Part shown: positions 33,799 to 41,993 of the stretch, in pieces
How positions within the stretch are numbered: the first letter of the stretch is position 1
Layout: every line of letters begins with the position of its first letter
Source: Aquibacillus saliphilus
GTDB lineage: Bacteria > Bacillota > Bacilli > Bacillales > Amphibacillaceae
DNA length: 64,000 bases
NCBI RefSeq assembly: GCF_020404745.1
Contig: NZ_JAIZAP010000018.1
Coordinates: 1-64,000, forward strand
Direction of reading: 5' to 3'
Made by a program: the position numbers and the translations under genes
Notes under the pieces: model-generated
Seen by the model: only the letters and a program-made list of their open reading frames with translations
The model's database searches: none
What the model was told of the DNA's origin: nothing

Positions 33799-34464
33799 AT
33801 GAAATCAAATAAAGAGTTTGTTGTTATTGGCTTAGGACGATTTGGTGGAAGCCTATGTAAAGAATTGACTAGTATTGGTATTGAAGTGTTAGCGATAGAT
33901 AAAGATGCGGAAAGAGTACAAGAATATAATTCGGTGGTCAGCCATTCAGTAGAATTGGATGCAGTAGACGAGCAAGCATTAATAGAAATTGGTATTCGTA
34001 ATTTTGATTGTGTGGTTGTGAGTATTGGAGAGGATATCCAGGCAAGTATCCTAATAACCTTGATTCTTAAGGAAATTGGAATTAATCAAATATGGGTAAA
34101 AGCTCGCGACGATTACCATCAAAAAGTATTAGAAAAAATAGGTGCTGATAAAATTATCCATCCCGAACGTGATATGGCTAGGAGAATAGCTCATCATATT
34201 AGTTCGGACAAGGTAACAGATTACATAGAGTTATCAAAGGATTTTAGTATTGTTGAAATTATAGCTAGTAGCAAAATAGCTGGAAAAACTTTAAGTAAAC
34301 TTGATGCTCAAGATAGATATAAATGTACAATTGTAGCAATTAAAAAAAGTGAAGATGAGATTTCAATCATACCTTCTGTTGATACACGAATTGATTTAAA
34401 TGATATTTTAGTAATGATTGGAAACAACAAAGCATTAGAACGATTTGAAGATGAACGAATTTGA
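33799..34464 (+). CDS. ktrC: Ktr potassium uptake system regulatory subunit (KtrC/KtrA type)
   Basis: 221 aa cytoplasmic RCK protein that gates a KtrB/KtrD K+ channel. RCK_N Rossmann domain (residues 1-135) with nucleotide motif VIGLGRFGGSLCKEL, acidic AIDKD at strand 2 and an RCK_C (~138-218) that binds c-di-AMP in relatives. Length equals B. subtilis KtrC, and the Ktr membrane subunit is not adjacent, which is the KtrC arrangement. AAGAAAGGG before the ATG. I found no c-di-AMP riboswitch upstream. Confidence 0.9.
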   Translation: MKSNKEFVVIGLGRFGGSLCKELTSIGIEVLAIDKDAERVQEYNSVVSHSVELDAVDEQALIEIGIRNFDCVVVSIGEDIQASILITLILKEIGINQIWVKARDDYHQKVLEKIGADKIIHPERDMARRIAHHISSDKVTDYIELSKDFSIVEIIASSKIAGKTLSKLDAQDRYKCTIVAIKKSEDEISIIPSVDTRIDLNDILVMIGNNKALERFEDERI

Positions 34465-34540
34465 TATGTATGGGCGTTTTTCGAAGGTTGTTGGCCCCAT
34501 AGGTAATCGTTAAATAGTGAAAATTATATAGCTAAGAAAA

Positions 34541-34575
34541 GAAGGAGAGCTAAATTTCAATCGCTCTCCTTTTTA
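34541..34575 (+). terminator. Terminator after ktrC
   Basis: Perfect 9-bp stem AAGGAGAGC... / GCTCTCCTT followed by TTTATTTT. Confidence 0.85.
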
Positions 34576-34643
34576 TTTTGTATAATGATAGTTCGATTTA
34601 TAAAATTATTTAAAAATTTATATCAAAAATTAAGCGAAAAGTA

Positions 34644-34676
34644 TTATAATATAATTATTAGGAAAGCGGTTTCCTT
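34644..34676 (+). promoter_or_regulatory. Promoter -10 and palindromic operator of the ROK gene
   Basis: TATAAT (~34644) is followed by AGGAAAGCGGTTTCCT (34660-34675), a 14/16-symmetric site of the CcpA/LacI type placed just after the -10, hence a repressor position. Confidence 0.6.
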
Positions 34677-34699
34677 AATAAATCGAGGGAGGTTTACTT

Positions 34700-35593
34700 A
34701 TGAAAAAATATATAGCAATCGATGTTGGCGGGACGAATGTTAAGCATGCTGTGATATTAGAAGATGGTAGCTTTGTCACAAAGAATAAATATCGCACGGA
34801 TCGTACGAATTTAAATAGATTTGTAGAAGATATGATTCAAATAATAGATGTATATATCAAACAATATGAAATAAGCGGCATCGGTATCAGCATGCCTGGA
34901 TTTATAAACGTAGAGACGGGATACTCAGAAACTGCTGGTTCGATAACAGTACTTAACGACAAAAACTTGAGGTTATATTTGGAAGAAAGAATAACACTTC
35001 CAATTGAAATGGAGAATGATGGAAACTGTGTAGCTCTTGCCGAAAAATTGAACGGTAATGCAGTAGATTGCGAAAATTTTATATGTGTAACCGTTGGAAC
35101 TGGAATAGGTGGAGGAATAGTCATCAACAATAAAATAGTCCATGGCCATTCTTATAAAGGTGGGGAATTTGGATTTATGGTAACTCAAAATGGAATCACC
35201 GATAAGGAGCTTTGGCATTTTAATGGTTCGACTGGCAGTTTGATCAAAGACTATAAGAAATTGAAGAGTATCAACGAGAGTGTAATCGTAGAGGGTGAAC
35301 GAATATTTGCTGAAGCTGAGCAGGATGAAAATGTACAGGAGCTAATAAATTATTGGTTGAGAAATATTAGTAACGGGATTTTCAACCTAGTTGCGACGCT
35401 AAATCCCCAAAAGATATTGATCGGCGGTGGAGTCAGTGCTCGTGAAGATTTGTTAGATAGATTGAAAAGTCACTTGAATCAGAATCAATCTTGGAATGAC
35501 TTAGCTGTTCCGATTGAGATCTGTAAACACAAAAACGATGCAGGGATGCTTGGAGCTTTAAAACATTTCTTGGATCGGAATGGCAGAGCATGA
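34700..35593 (+). CDS. ROK family sugar kinase
   Basis: 297 aa. ATP-dependent kinase of a hexose, N-acyl-hexosamine or similar. Phosphate-1 motif AIDVGGTNVK (residues 5-14), GIGISMPGFINVETG, catalytic-base region MENDGNCVALAE and the adenosine motif VTVGTGIGGGIVINNKIVHG. The classic ROK zinc motif (CxCGxxGCxE) is missing, as in some glucomannokinase-like members. GAGGGAGG before the ATG. Monocistronic with its own operator upstream; the natural substrate is not clear. Confidence 0.88.
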   Translation: MKKYIAIDVGGTNVKHAVILEDGSFVTKNKYRTDRTNLNRFVEDMIQIIDVYIKQYEISGIGISMPGFINVETGYSETAGSITVLNDKNLRLYLEERITLPIEMENDGNCVALAEKLNGNAVDCENFICVTVGTGIGGGIVINNKIVHGHSYKGGEFGFMVTQNGITDKELWHFNGSTGSLIKDYKKLKSINESVIVEGERIFAEAEQDENVQELINYWLRNISNGIFNLVATLNPQKILIGGGVSAREDLLDRLKSHLNQNQSWNDLAVPIEICKHKNDAGMLGALKHFLDRNGRA

Positions 35594-35626
35594 AATTAAA
35601 TTGTAACTAAGTGGTTTACAAATGAG

Positions 35627-35663
35627 TAAAGTCCTTATATCTTCAGAAGACATAAGGACTTTA
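35627..35663. terminator. Bidirectional terminator between ROK and SDR genes
   Basis: Perfect stem TAAAGTCCTTAT / ATAAGGACTTTA with a 13-nt loop, between convergent genes. Confidence 0.8.
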
Positions 35664-35668
35664 TTCCG

Positions 35669-36769
35669 TTACGAAATTTTAATATGCTTATCGCTATCTT
35701 TTTTATGTTTGGCATAAAAAGTCACCATTGGTTCTAGACTTTGTTTAAAGTCAGTGCACTTAATCCCAGCTTGTTTTAAATCCGATTGAGCCTGTGAACA
35801 ATCATATGTTGTCAAACAAGTAAAGTAGTCTAAAGCTTGTTTTTCTACCTTTAACCACTTTCTAATTGCAGGGATTGATAAGAAACTTTTTGCTATTGGA
35901 AGAGGAATACTTCCAACCGGTTTCTTACCAAGGTACTGTTTCATTATCATTTGGTAAACCTGTTGCATCGTATAAGGATTTGGATCTGTTAAATGATATG
36001 TCTTGCCAACCCCTATATCTGCGTGACCAAGGTAAATGGTAGCCTGTAGAATATAGTCGACAGGGACAAAGTTACCCTCAGCCTTACTAGTCCCTAAAAA
36101 AGGAATAATAGGTAAGAATCTCAGACTTTCAAACATATTTAATATGAAATAAGGTCCATCGAATTTAATTGTCTCGCCAGTAATTGAATTTCCCTTCACA
36201 ACTCCAGGGCGGATAATTGTTGTAGGAACCCTATCCATTATCTTTCTTACTAATTTTTCTGCTTCAAATTTAGTATGTTCATAGTGATTTTTAAATGTTT
36301 GGCCCTCATCCAGTTCTGTTTCTAAAATTTCTCCTTCACGCGTTCCAGCCACGTATGCGGTACTAAAGTAGATGTAACGCTTAAGATTTGTTAGTGAAAG
36401 TAACCAATTGTTAACCTGGTTTGTACCGTTAACATTAACCTGATAAGCTATATCTTTTGGGACAGCTAGGTCATAAATCGCTGCTAAATGAAAGACATGA
36501 GTTACTGTTTCACTTAATTGTCTATTTATTTCAGTCGTCAAGTTTAAATTAGTTGCGGTAATGTCACCTTGTATGACTGTGAATTTTTCTTTCATACTAT
36601 TATTCGAACTTATAATTCTTTCAACTTCTTCTTCAGCCTTTTGTTTCAAATCAGGTAATACGAGCAAATAAATGTGATCAATCTCATTACTAGATTTAAG
36701 AAGTAATTGTTTGATTAGTGAAGAACAGATGAATCCAGGAAAACCTGTAAAAAAGTAGGTGTTTCTCAT
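35669..36769 (-). CDS. Extended short-chain dehydrogenase (NAD-binding_4 / thioester-reductase-like)
   Basis: 366 aa. FFTGFPGFICSSLIKQL is an altered GxxGxxG cofactor motif, with FHLAAIYDLAVP, STAYVAGTREG and catalytic YEHTKFEAEKL (Tyr-x3-Lys). It fits the fatty-acyl reductase/thioester reductase branch, with a ~80-residue C-terminal extension. Family members reduce acyl thioesters or modify sugar nucleotides; substrate unknown. GGGGAG is 6 nt before the ATG at 36769 (ATG 36772 is also possible). Possibly a stand-alone gene, divergent from the cysteine desulfurase. Confidence 0.85.
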   Translation of the reverse strand: MRNTYFFTGFPGFICSSLIKQLLLKSSNEIDHIYLLVLPDLKQKAEEEVERIISSNNSMKEKFTVIQGDITATNLNLTTEINRQLSETVTHVFHLAAIYDLAVPKDIAYQVNVNGTNQVNNWLLSLTNLKRYIYFSTAYVAGTREGEILETELDEGQTFKNHYEHTKFEAEKLVRKIMDRVPTTIIRPGVVKGNSITGETIKFDGPYFILNMFESLRFLPIIPFLGTSKAEGNFVPVDYILQATIYLGHADIGVGKTYHLTDPNPYTMQQVYQMIMKQYLGKKPVGSIPLPIAKSFLSIPAIRKWLKVEKQALDYFTCLTTYDCSQAQSDLKQAGIKCTDFKQSLEPMVTFYAKHKKDSDKHIKIS

Positions 36770-36914
36770 CATTTTCTCCCCTTTCAATAGTTTATTTATG
36801 ATATTAATTAGGCTAATAACAATAAATACCCTCTATTTTTAGACAAAAAGTTTTATAATAATTATAATAACGTAATCGTTTAACAAAAGTTATATGCTTA
36901 CGAGGAGGAATACC

Positions 36915-38033
36915 ATGGAAAATATTTATTTAGATCACAATGCAAGCACACCGATTGATCAAGAAGTTGTCAATGAAATGATCCCTTATTTCACTAACCA
37001 ATTTGGAAATCCCTCTTCGGGACATTGGGCAAGTCAAGATGCAAAAGAAGTCATAGATAACGCCAGAGGAAAGGTTGCCTCATTACTTGGTTGCCATGCG
37101 GATGAAATTGTTTTTACCAGTGGAGGCAGTGAAGCCAATAATCATGTATTAAAAGGGGTATATACAAGTCTAAAACAAAAAGGCAATCACATTATTACAA
37201 CCAAGATAGAGCATCCTGCAATTACAGCGCCATGTAAGTATTTAGAGTCAATTGGTGCCGAGGTTAGCTATCTCGAGGTTGATTCTTATGGAAGAGTCAA
37301 CCCGGAGCAAATAAAACAAGAAATTAAAGATACAACAATCTTAATCTCTGTCATGCACGCAAATAATGAAGTAGGTACTATCCAACCAATTGATGAAATA
37401 GGGGAGATTGCTAAACAATATGGTATTCTATTTCATACCGATGCAGCTCAATCAATCGGGAAGATTACAACTAATGTTGATCGAATGGGAGTAAATTTGC
37501 TTTCTATCGCAGGGCACAAACTATATGCGCCAAAAGGTATCGGCGCGCTTTTCATTAAAAGAGGCACACCAATTTCTCCTTTAATTCATGGAGCAGGTCA
37601 TGAACAAGGAAGAAGAGCAGGTACGGAAAATACACCATACATCGTTGCTTTAGGTAAAGCCTGTGAACTCGCAACTGAGTATCTAAGTCATTCTGATTCA
37701 ATCCGTGAGCTAAGGAATCACTTTTGGAATGAATTGTTAAAGATCTATGGTGAAAAAGTCGTATTAAATACTCGGTTAGATTATTGTTTACCCAACACAC
37801 TCAGTGTTAGTTTTATAGGTGTAGAGGGAGCAGAAATTCTCAGTAAAATACCTGAAATCGCTGCTTCAACTGGTTCAGCATGCCATTCAGGAAACATCGA
37901 ACTATCTTCTGTATTAAAGGCGATGGGAATTAAGGAACACGTAGGAATAGGTGCGATACGATTTAGTTTGGGTAGGACCACGACAAAAGAGGAAATAAAT
38001 CGAGCTATTGATATAATTAGAGAAAGAATCTAA
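36915..38033 (+). CDS. Cysteine desulfurase (NifS/IscS family)
   Basis: PLP enzyme that converts L-Cys to L-Ala and passes persulfide to Fe-S or thiolation partners. 372 aa with IYLDHNASTPI, TSGGSEANN, ANNEVGTIQPI, HTDAAQ, PLP-Lys in SIAGHKLYAPKG (~residue 201) and catalytic Cys in STGSACHSG (~322). GAGGAGG lies 7 nt before the ATG at 36915; the 7-codon extension to 36894 would overlap it. No iscU, mnmA or thiI gene is adjacent, so the acceptor is unknown. Closest in B. subtilis to NifS/YrvO/NifZ-type enzymes. Confidence 0.9.
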   Translation: MENIYLDHNASTPIDQEVVNEMIPYFTNQFGNPSSGHWASQDAKEVIDNARGKVASLLGCHADEIVFTSGGSEANNHVLKGVYTSLKQKGNHIITTKIEHPAITAPCKYLESIGAEVSYLEVDSYGRVNPEQIKQEIKDTTILISVMHANNEVGTIQPIDEIGEIAKQYGILFHTDAAQSIGKITTNVDRMGVNLLSIAGHKLYAPKGIGALFIKRGTPISPLIHGAGHEQGRRAGTENTPYIVALGKACELATEYLSHSDSIRELRNHFWNELLKIYGEKVVLNTRLDYCLPNTLSVSFIGVEGAEILSKIPEIAASTGSACHSGNIELSSVLKAMGIKEHVGIGAIRFSLGRTTTKEEINRAIDIIRERI

Positions 38034-38855
38034 GGGGACACATTTGAATGAGTTTTGTATGTTTTTTCTTAATTAATGGTAATAAAGTGATATCATATTT
38101 TAAACAGCAAGCCATATAATGTAAATAACACTAGAATCATAAGTGTTAGTGACCTGCCAAGTAAGTATTAATAACGTAGATAAAACTCACATCTGAATCA
38201 TGAGATAGTCCGAATCCTTCCATCTACTTCCATACCCTTTTTATTATAAACTGCATCGTTTATTGTTCGTTAAATTTTCTCTGAGTCCATAGAAAGCAAG
38301 TTGTTCATGTAACTCAGTTAACCCTTTAATCTGATGATACAAAGTCGGAGGGGATGTTTAACCATTTTGCTATGGTAGCTATTTTAACGGAATCTATTCC
38401 TCCTTTGTTAGCGATGTCGCCGCAAAATTTCAATGCTTTGCTAGCCCTTAGGACCATTCTAGGTAACATAGTAAAACTTCATATGTTTGTTAGTTTCATT
38501 TTTTGCATGCACCAAAGATTCTCTATTTATTAATTCTGAATTGCTTTCCTAGTGCTCACCACGACAAGCTTAAGAAAAGCTACTGTTCTTTGCAAGATAG
38601 ACTAAGTACTAGGTTAGCCACGTCTCGCTTCGGCGAAGCTTTTGTGCTTACTCTTTTAGGGATACCACCACGAACAAGCAAATTCTCTTCGTGTATAGCC
38701 AATGAACATTCCCCAGTTAACAATCTTGAATCTCGCTTTGAAATATTAATAGGAATCAAAGGAATTATTTCTTTCTACATGGTCATCGTGACCATTAGTT
38801 TTGCAAGTCCTTTTCAATTTAAATAGCTATAAGATAAAGTTTAAATAGTACAATT
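38034..38855. other. Long spacer with a decayed, inverted copy of the dispersed repeat
   Basis: About 820 bp without a supported gene. TAACACT..AGTGTTA forms a small hairpin at ~38125-38148. From ~38545 to ~38660, CACCACGACAAGCTTAAG is the inverse of the CTTAAGCTTGTCGTG in the full repeat copy at 43617, and CACGTCTCGCTTCGGCG resembles the fragment at 30790. A 107-codon frame at 38503-38826 crosses this repeat and is probably spurious. Confidence 0.5.
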
Positions 38856-38873
38856 TTGTGAACGTGTTCACAA
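38856..38873. promoter_or_regulatory. Perfect Rex/Fnr-type operator
   Basis: TTGTGAACGTGTTCACAA is an 18-bp perfect palindrome fitting TTGTGAA-N4-TTCACAA, the consensus of the redox repressor Rex, and also TGTGA-N6-TCACA of Crp/Fnr proteins. It overlaps the -35 of the promoter at 38867-38895. Confidence 0.75.
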
Positions 38874-38895
38874 CTATTGTGAGGAATGATATAAT
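38867..38895 (+). promoter_or_regulatory. Sigma-A promoter of the HMA-like gene
   Basis: -35 TTCACA (38867-38872), exactly 17 bp, -10 TATAAT (38890-38895). Overlaps the Rex/Fnr-type palindrome, so binding there would block or modulate initiation. The transcript would have a ~187-nt leader with an ATGAAACA..TGTTTCAT hairpin. Confidence 0.65.
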
Positions 38896-39088
38896 TAGAA
38901 TTACAATAGCCGAATTGGAAGATGAAACATTGTGAATTGAATCACGTGTTTCATAATAAAGAATTAGGAATCGAATAGTGTAAAGTAACTTATTTTCCGA
39001 GCTTAACAAGGAAACGCAATCCTAAAATCAACTAAGATTTTTATTCCATTTTTTTAAACGATAAACTAAATTGAATAGGAGGAGAATT

Positions 39089-39349
39089 ATGAAGAAAGTT
39101 AGAATTCAATTAAAAGAATTAACTTGTCCTAGTTACATTAATAAAATCGAGAATGCTCTGCCAAAGCTGATTGGGGTATTTGGAGTAGAGGTACTATACC
39201 ATTCTGATGAGGTAGAGGTAGTTTATGAAGAGACTGTTATCCAATTCACTGAGATTGAAGAAATTGTTCGTGATCTAGGATTTAAGGTTTTAGGTCGTAA
39301 GATTAACACAAATAAAAATAAATCAGACATGTCAGGGAGCGTTGCTTAA
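39089..39349 (+). CDS. HMA-like (heavy-metal-associated fold) small protein with incomplete metal motif
   Basis: 86 aa. MKKVRIQLKELTCPSYINKIENALPKLIGVFGVEVLYHSDEVEV... reads as the ferredoxin-like HMA fold of CopZ-type proteins, but the CxxC metal site has only its first Cys (TCPSYI). Such one-Cys forms may use other ligands or have lost metal binding. The C-terminal ~15 residues are polar and basic. AGGAGGAG 4 nt before ATG 39089 sets the start (TTG 39071 overlaps it). Controlled by the redox-type promoter upstream, ended by a strong terminator. A role in oxygen-limited metal or redox handling is inference. Confidence 0.75.
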   Translation: MKKVRIQLKELTCPSYINKIENALPKLIGVFGVEVLYHSDEVEVVYEETVIQFTEIEEIVRDLGFKVLGRKINTNKNKSDMSGSVA

Positions 39350-39367
39350 TATGTTTTTAAGTACATT

Positions 39368-39413
39368 AAAAAGAATGGGGAGTGTGTAATAGTTACACAC
39401 TCCCCATTCTTTT
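39368..39413. terminator. Strong terminator after the HMA-like gene
   Basis: Perfect ~21-bp stem AAAAGAATGGGGAGTGTGTAA and its complement with a 3-nt loop, then TTTTGTTT. Confidence 0.9.
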
Positions 39414-39814
39414 GTTTAATTCTAAATATTATTGGTATCCACCCACGCAACATGGTTCAATTTCTCCCAATCGCTAATCTTCTGTTATCTCCTGGTAAAA
39501 AACCACATAGAGATTAAAATAACTGAACTAGGTTTGCGTATTTTATTGTTTACCTGATTGGTTGTTTAATTCTCTCTTTTTTTAAAAAATAGTAATCAAT
39601 ATCAAGGTGTTAAATTTAGGAACTGAACTGTAACCGTCCATTTTTGGAGGAGTATTTGTTGATATAGTATGAAGAGTAAGCTAACAAATTGACAAAAAAT
39701 AGCTACGCTTTTATAATTGCCTTTAATTCGAGATAATTGATTTGTCATGTTGATTCAGAAATTTATAATTCGACTAGCTCCATTAAAAATGTCGAAACAG
39801 GTGGAGGTTATATA
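39414..39814 (+). other. Spacer before mhqD
   Basis: 400 bp without a gene. At ~39726-39735 TTCGAGATAA matches one arm of the MhqR operator known upstream of mhq genes in B. subtilis, but the mirror arm is not present, so this is weak. Nothing else stands out. Confidence 0.35.
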
Positions 39815-40423
39815 ATGAAACATGTATTTAAAGAAGGATCAGACAAAACTAAACCAGTTTTACTACTGCTTCACGGGACTGGAGGTACTGAACAGGATCT
39901 GTTACCACTGGGTGATATTATTGAGCCATCATCATCGGTTTTAAGTGTACGTGGTAATGTATCAGAGAACGGGATGCCGAGATATTTCCGCCGTCTTGCA
40001 GAAGGAGTATTTGATGAAGAAGACTTAATCTTTCGCACAAAGGAATTAAATGATTTCTTAGATGAAGCTGCAGAAAAGTATGACTTTGATCGTAACAATA
40101 TTGTAGCTGTTGGCTATTCGAATGGTGCAAATATTGCAGGAAGCTTATTATTCCATTATCAAAACGCGTTGAAGGGTGCTATCCTACATCATCCAATGGT
40201 ACCGAGACGTGGCATAGAGTTACCTGACTTGACTAAGTTACCAGTTTTTATCTCAGCAGGGGAAAACGATCCGATTTGTCCAGCGCAAGAAACGAAAGAT
40301 TTAAAGGAACTTCTTCTAGCGGTTGGTGCAAAAGTTCAAGTACACTGGGAGAAAAATGGACACCAGTTAACTCAAACTGAAGCGGCAGCAGCTGCTGAAT
40401 GGTTTAAAGAGAATATCAATTAA
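39815..40423 (+). CDS. mhqD: Carboxylesterase/hydrolase MhqD
   Basis: 202 aa alpha/beta hydrolase: oxyanion region LLLHGTGGTEQDLLPLG, nucleophile elbow GYSNGAN (Ser), acid in SAGENDPICP and His in NGHQLTQ. Strong match to the B. subtilis MhqD sequence style (VRGNVSENGMPRYFRRLAEGVFDEEDLIFRTKEL). In B. subtilis it belongs to the MhqR regulon induced by quinones and catechol. GGTGGAGG before the ATG at 39815; the 26-codon extension to 39737 lacks a ribosome site. Monocistronic. Confidence 0.9.
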   Translation: MKHVFKEGSDKTKPVLLLLHGTGGTEQDLLPLGDIIEPSSSVLSVRGNVSENGMPRYFRRLAEGVFDEEDLIFRTKELNDFLDEAAEKYDFDRNNIVAVGYSNGANIAGSLLFHYQNALKGAILHHPMVPRRGIELPDLTKLPVFISAGENDPICPAQETKDLKELLLAVGAKVQVHWEKNGHQLTQTEAAAAAEWFKENIN

Positions 40424-40427
40424 AATC

Positions 40428-40460
40428 AAAAGGACCGTTTTTTTAAAAAAACGGTCCTTT
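40428..40460. terminator. Bidirectional terminator between mhqD and HAD paralogue 2
   Basis: Stem AAAGGACCGTTTTT / AAAAACGGTCCTTT between convergent genes. Confidence 0.9.
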
Positions 40461-40474
40461 ACTTTTCTGACTAC

Positions 40475-41263
40475 TTACTTAACTAATCCTAACGATTTTA
40501 ATCCATTGAAAATACCTGAGTCTGTGACAGCTGTTGTTTTGTGCTTAGCGTATTCAAACAAAAGTGGATGTGCATTCCCCATTGCGAAACCCTCTCCAAC
40601 AACAGATAACATCTCTAAATCATTCATACCATCACCAAAAGCAATCGCATTTTCTAAAGGAATATTAAGGTGTGCAAGTACCTTTTTAACGGCATGCCCC
40701 TTGTTAACATTTTCTCTTATTACGTCGTAATCGTTTCTTTTTCCATCAGAATGAACAGGTGATAAGCGGAGATTTTCATTCGTTTTATATAAATCTAAGT
40801 CGTTTTCTCCTAGGTTAACAACGGACATACTCAGTATATTCCGGTAATCAGTTACCGTTAATTCAGCGTTATTTTTAAAATGTAAGGATTCAATGATTTC
40901 TTTTGAAATTGGTGATTCAAGTGAAAGGAACAAATTCTTTTGATTAGTGAAAAGGAGCATCTCATGTCCATTTTTCTTTGCAACAGATGAGAAGTGCTCG
41001 ACAACATCGGGACTCATTGTTTCATTGACAATTTTGTGATTTTTATAAATAGCCAAAGCACCGTTATAACCAACGAAAGATGCAATATTCAATTGTTCCG
41101 CTATGTAAGCAATTTCGTGGATTGGACGTCCAGTTGCTAGAAAAACTTCAACACCTTGGTTTTGAACTTGCTGAATGGCGAGCTTCGTTGAGTTTTCAAT
41201 TCGATCATCAAATGTTAAAACAGTTCCGTCAATATCTAAAAATAAAGCTCTATAGTTTGTCAT
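40475..41263 (-). CDS. HAD superfamily Cof-type phosphatase (paralogue 2)
   Basis: 262 aa HAD-IIB hydrolase with LFLDIDGTVL, VFLATGRP, NVNKGHAVKKVL and AFGDGMNDLEML, thus all four catalytic motifs intact. It is a clear paralogue of 32727-33515: same length, same GYNGA and MSPDVVEHF/MSPDTIKFY blocks, same TAVTDSGIFNGLKSLGLVK ending; the caps differ most, which suggests different substrates. AGGGGGACAT before the ATG. Convergent with mhqD. Confidence 0.92.
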   Translation of the reverse strand: MTNYRALFLDIDGTVLTFDDRIENSTKLAIQQVQNQGVEVFLATGRPIHEIAYIAEQLNIASFVGYNGALAIYKNHKIVNETMSPDVVEHFSSVAKKNGHEMLLFTNQKNLFLSLESPISKEIIESLHFKNNAELTVTDYRNILSMSVVNLGENDLDLYKTNENLRLSPVHSDGKRNDYDVIRENVNKGHAVKKVLAHLNIPLENAIAFGDGMNDLEMLSVVGEGFAMGNAHPLLFEYAKHKTTAVTDSGIFNGLKSLGLVK

Positions 41264-41532
41264 TATGTCCCCCTACATTGATTATTGCTTATCAAAACTG
41301 GATGAAGTTAGCATAAGTATAAGTCAGATAAATCTATAGTAGCTAACTAAATCTTAAATAAGATTACAACCTATTTATCAATAATGCAATTATCATCTGT
41401 TAAAAATGGATCAATCGTTTTTTTTTTGTTTTTGACTAAATTGAAGTAGATTTTTTTAGATATAAAAAGATTACAAATAAACAAAAAAATCCTAAAAATG
41501 TGATATAATTATACTTGAAAGGGAGTGCCCGT

Positions 41533-41706
41533 TTGAAGAATATGAATAATGCGTTCGACAGTGGTGAAGTTGTAAATATTGAGAAGACTGGTGAGTTAGT
41601 AACGATCTCTAAATGGCAATATGTAAAGCATATGAAAAAATATTCTTATATTGTTAATGAGTATCCGAGTACTTTTTACTTTGAAGAAGAATTAAAAAAA
41701 GCCTAA
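41533..41706 (+). CDS. Small conserved-looking protein, function unknown
   Basis: 57 aa, soluble, rich in Lys, Tyr and Val (EVVNIEKTGELVTISKWQYV). AAAGGGAG at 41518-41525 is 7 nt before the TTG at 41533; ATG 41542 is an alternative. The upstream TGTGATATAAT is an extended -10, and a terminator follows at 41730. With its own promoter, ribosome site and terminator it looks real. No family recognised. Confidence 0.6.
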   Translation: MKNMNNAFDSGEVVNIEKTGELVTISKWQYVKHMKKYSYIVNEYPSTFYFEEELKKA

Positions 41707-41729
41707 AAAACTAAACTCATAATTATAAT

Positions 41730-41763
41730 GCGCTTAGGATTGATACTAATCCTTGGCGCTTTT
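41730..41763 (+). terminator. Terminator after the 57-aa gene
   Basis: Stem GCGCTTAGGATT / AATCCTTGGCGC (one mismatch pair) followed by TTTTAA. Confidence 0.75.
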
Positions 41764-41993
41764 AATTTCTCGAGGTAGAAGCACCTGTTGACATGATAAG
41801 TATTCTAAAGGATACTATCTAGTTTTAAAGGGAAAATAATTGGATTAACTAAGTAATCTAGCAACCTTTGAAACTATGATGAATAGTTTTTTTCGCTTTA
41901 ATCTATTAATTTATGCTATTATTCGTTTCCTTAGGACTTGCGTTTTTGTCAAAAAAAGATAACTACTATAAAATGCGAAATGTGGTGTAGGTT

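Noticed and set aside
35669-36787. TTG at 36787 as start of the extended SDR
   Set aside because: It would place the AAAGGGGAG ribosome site inside the coding region; the ATG pair at 36772/36769 fits that site.
38503-38826. A 107-codon plus-strand frame
   Set aside because: It crosses a decayed copy of the dispersed repeat, has no ribosome site and no domain; composition is not protein-like.
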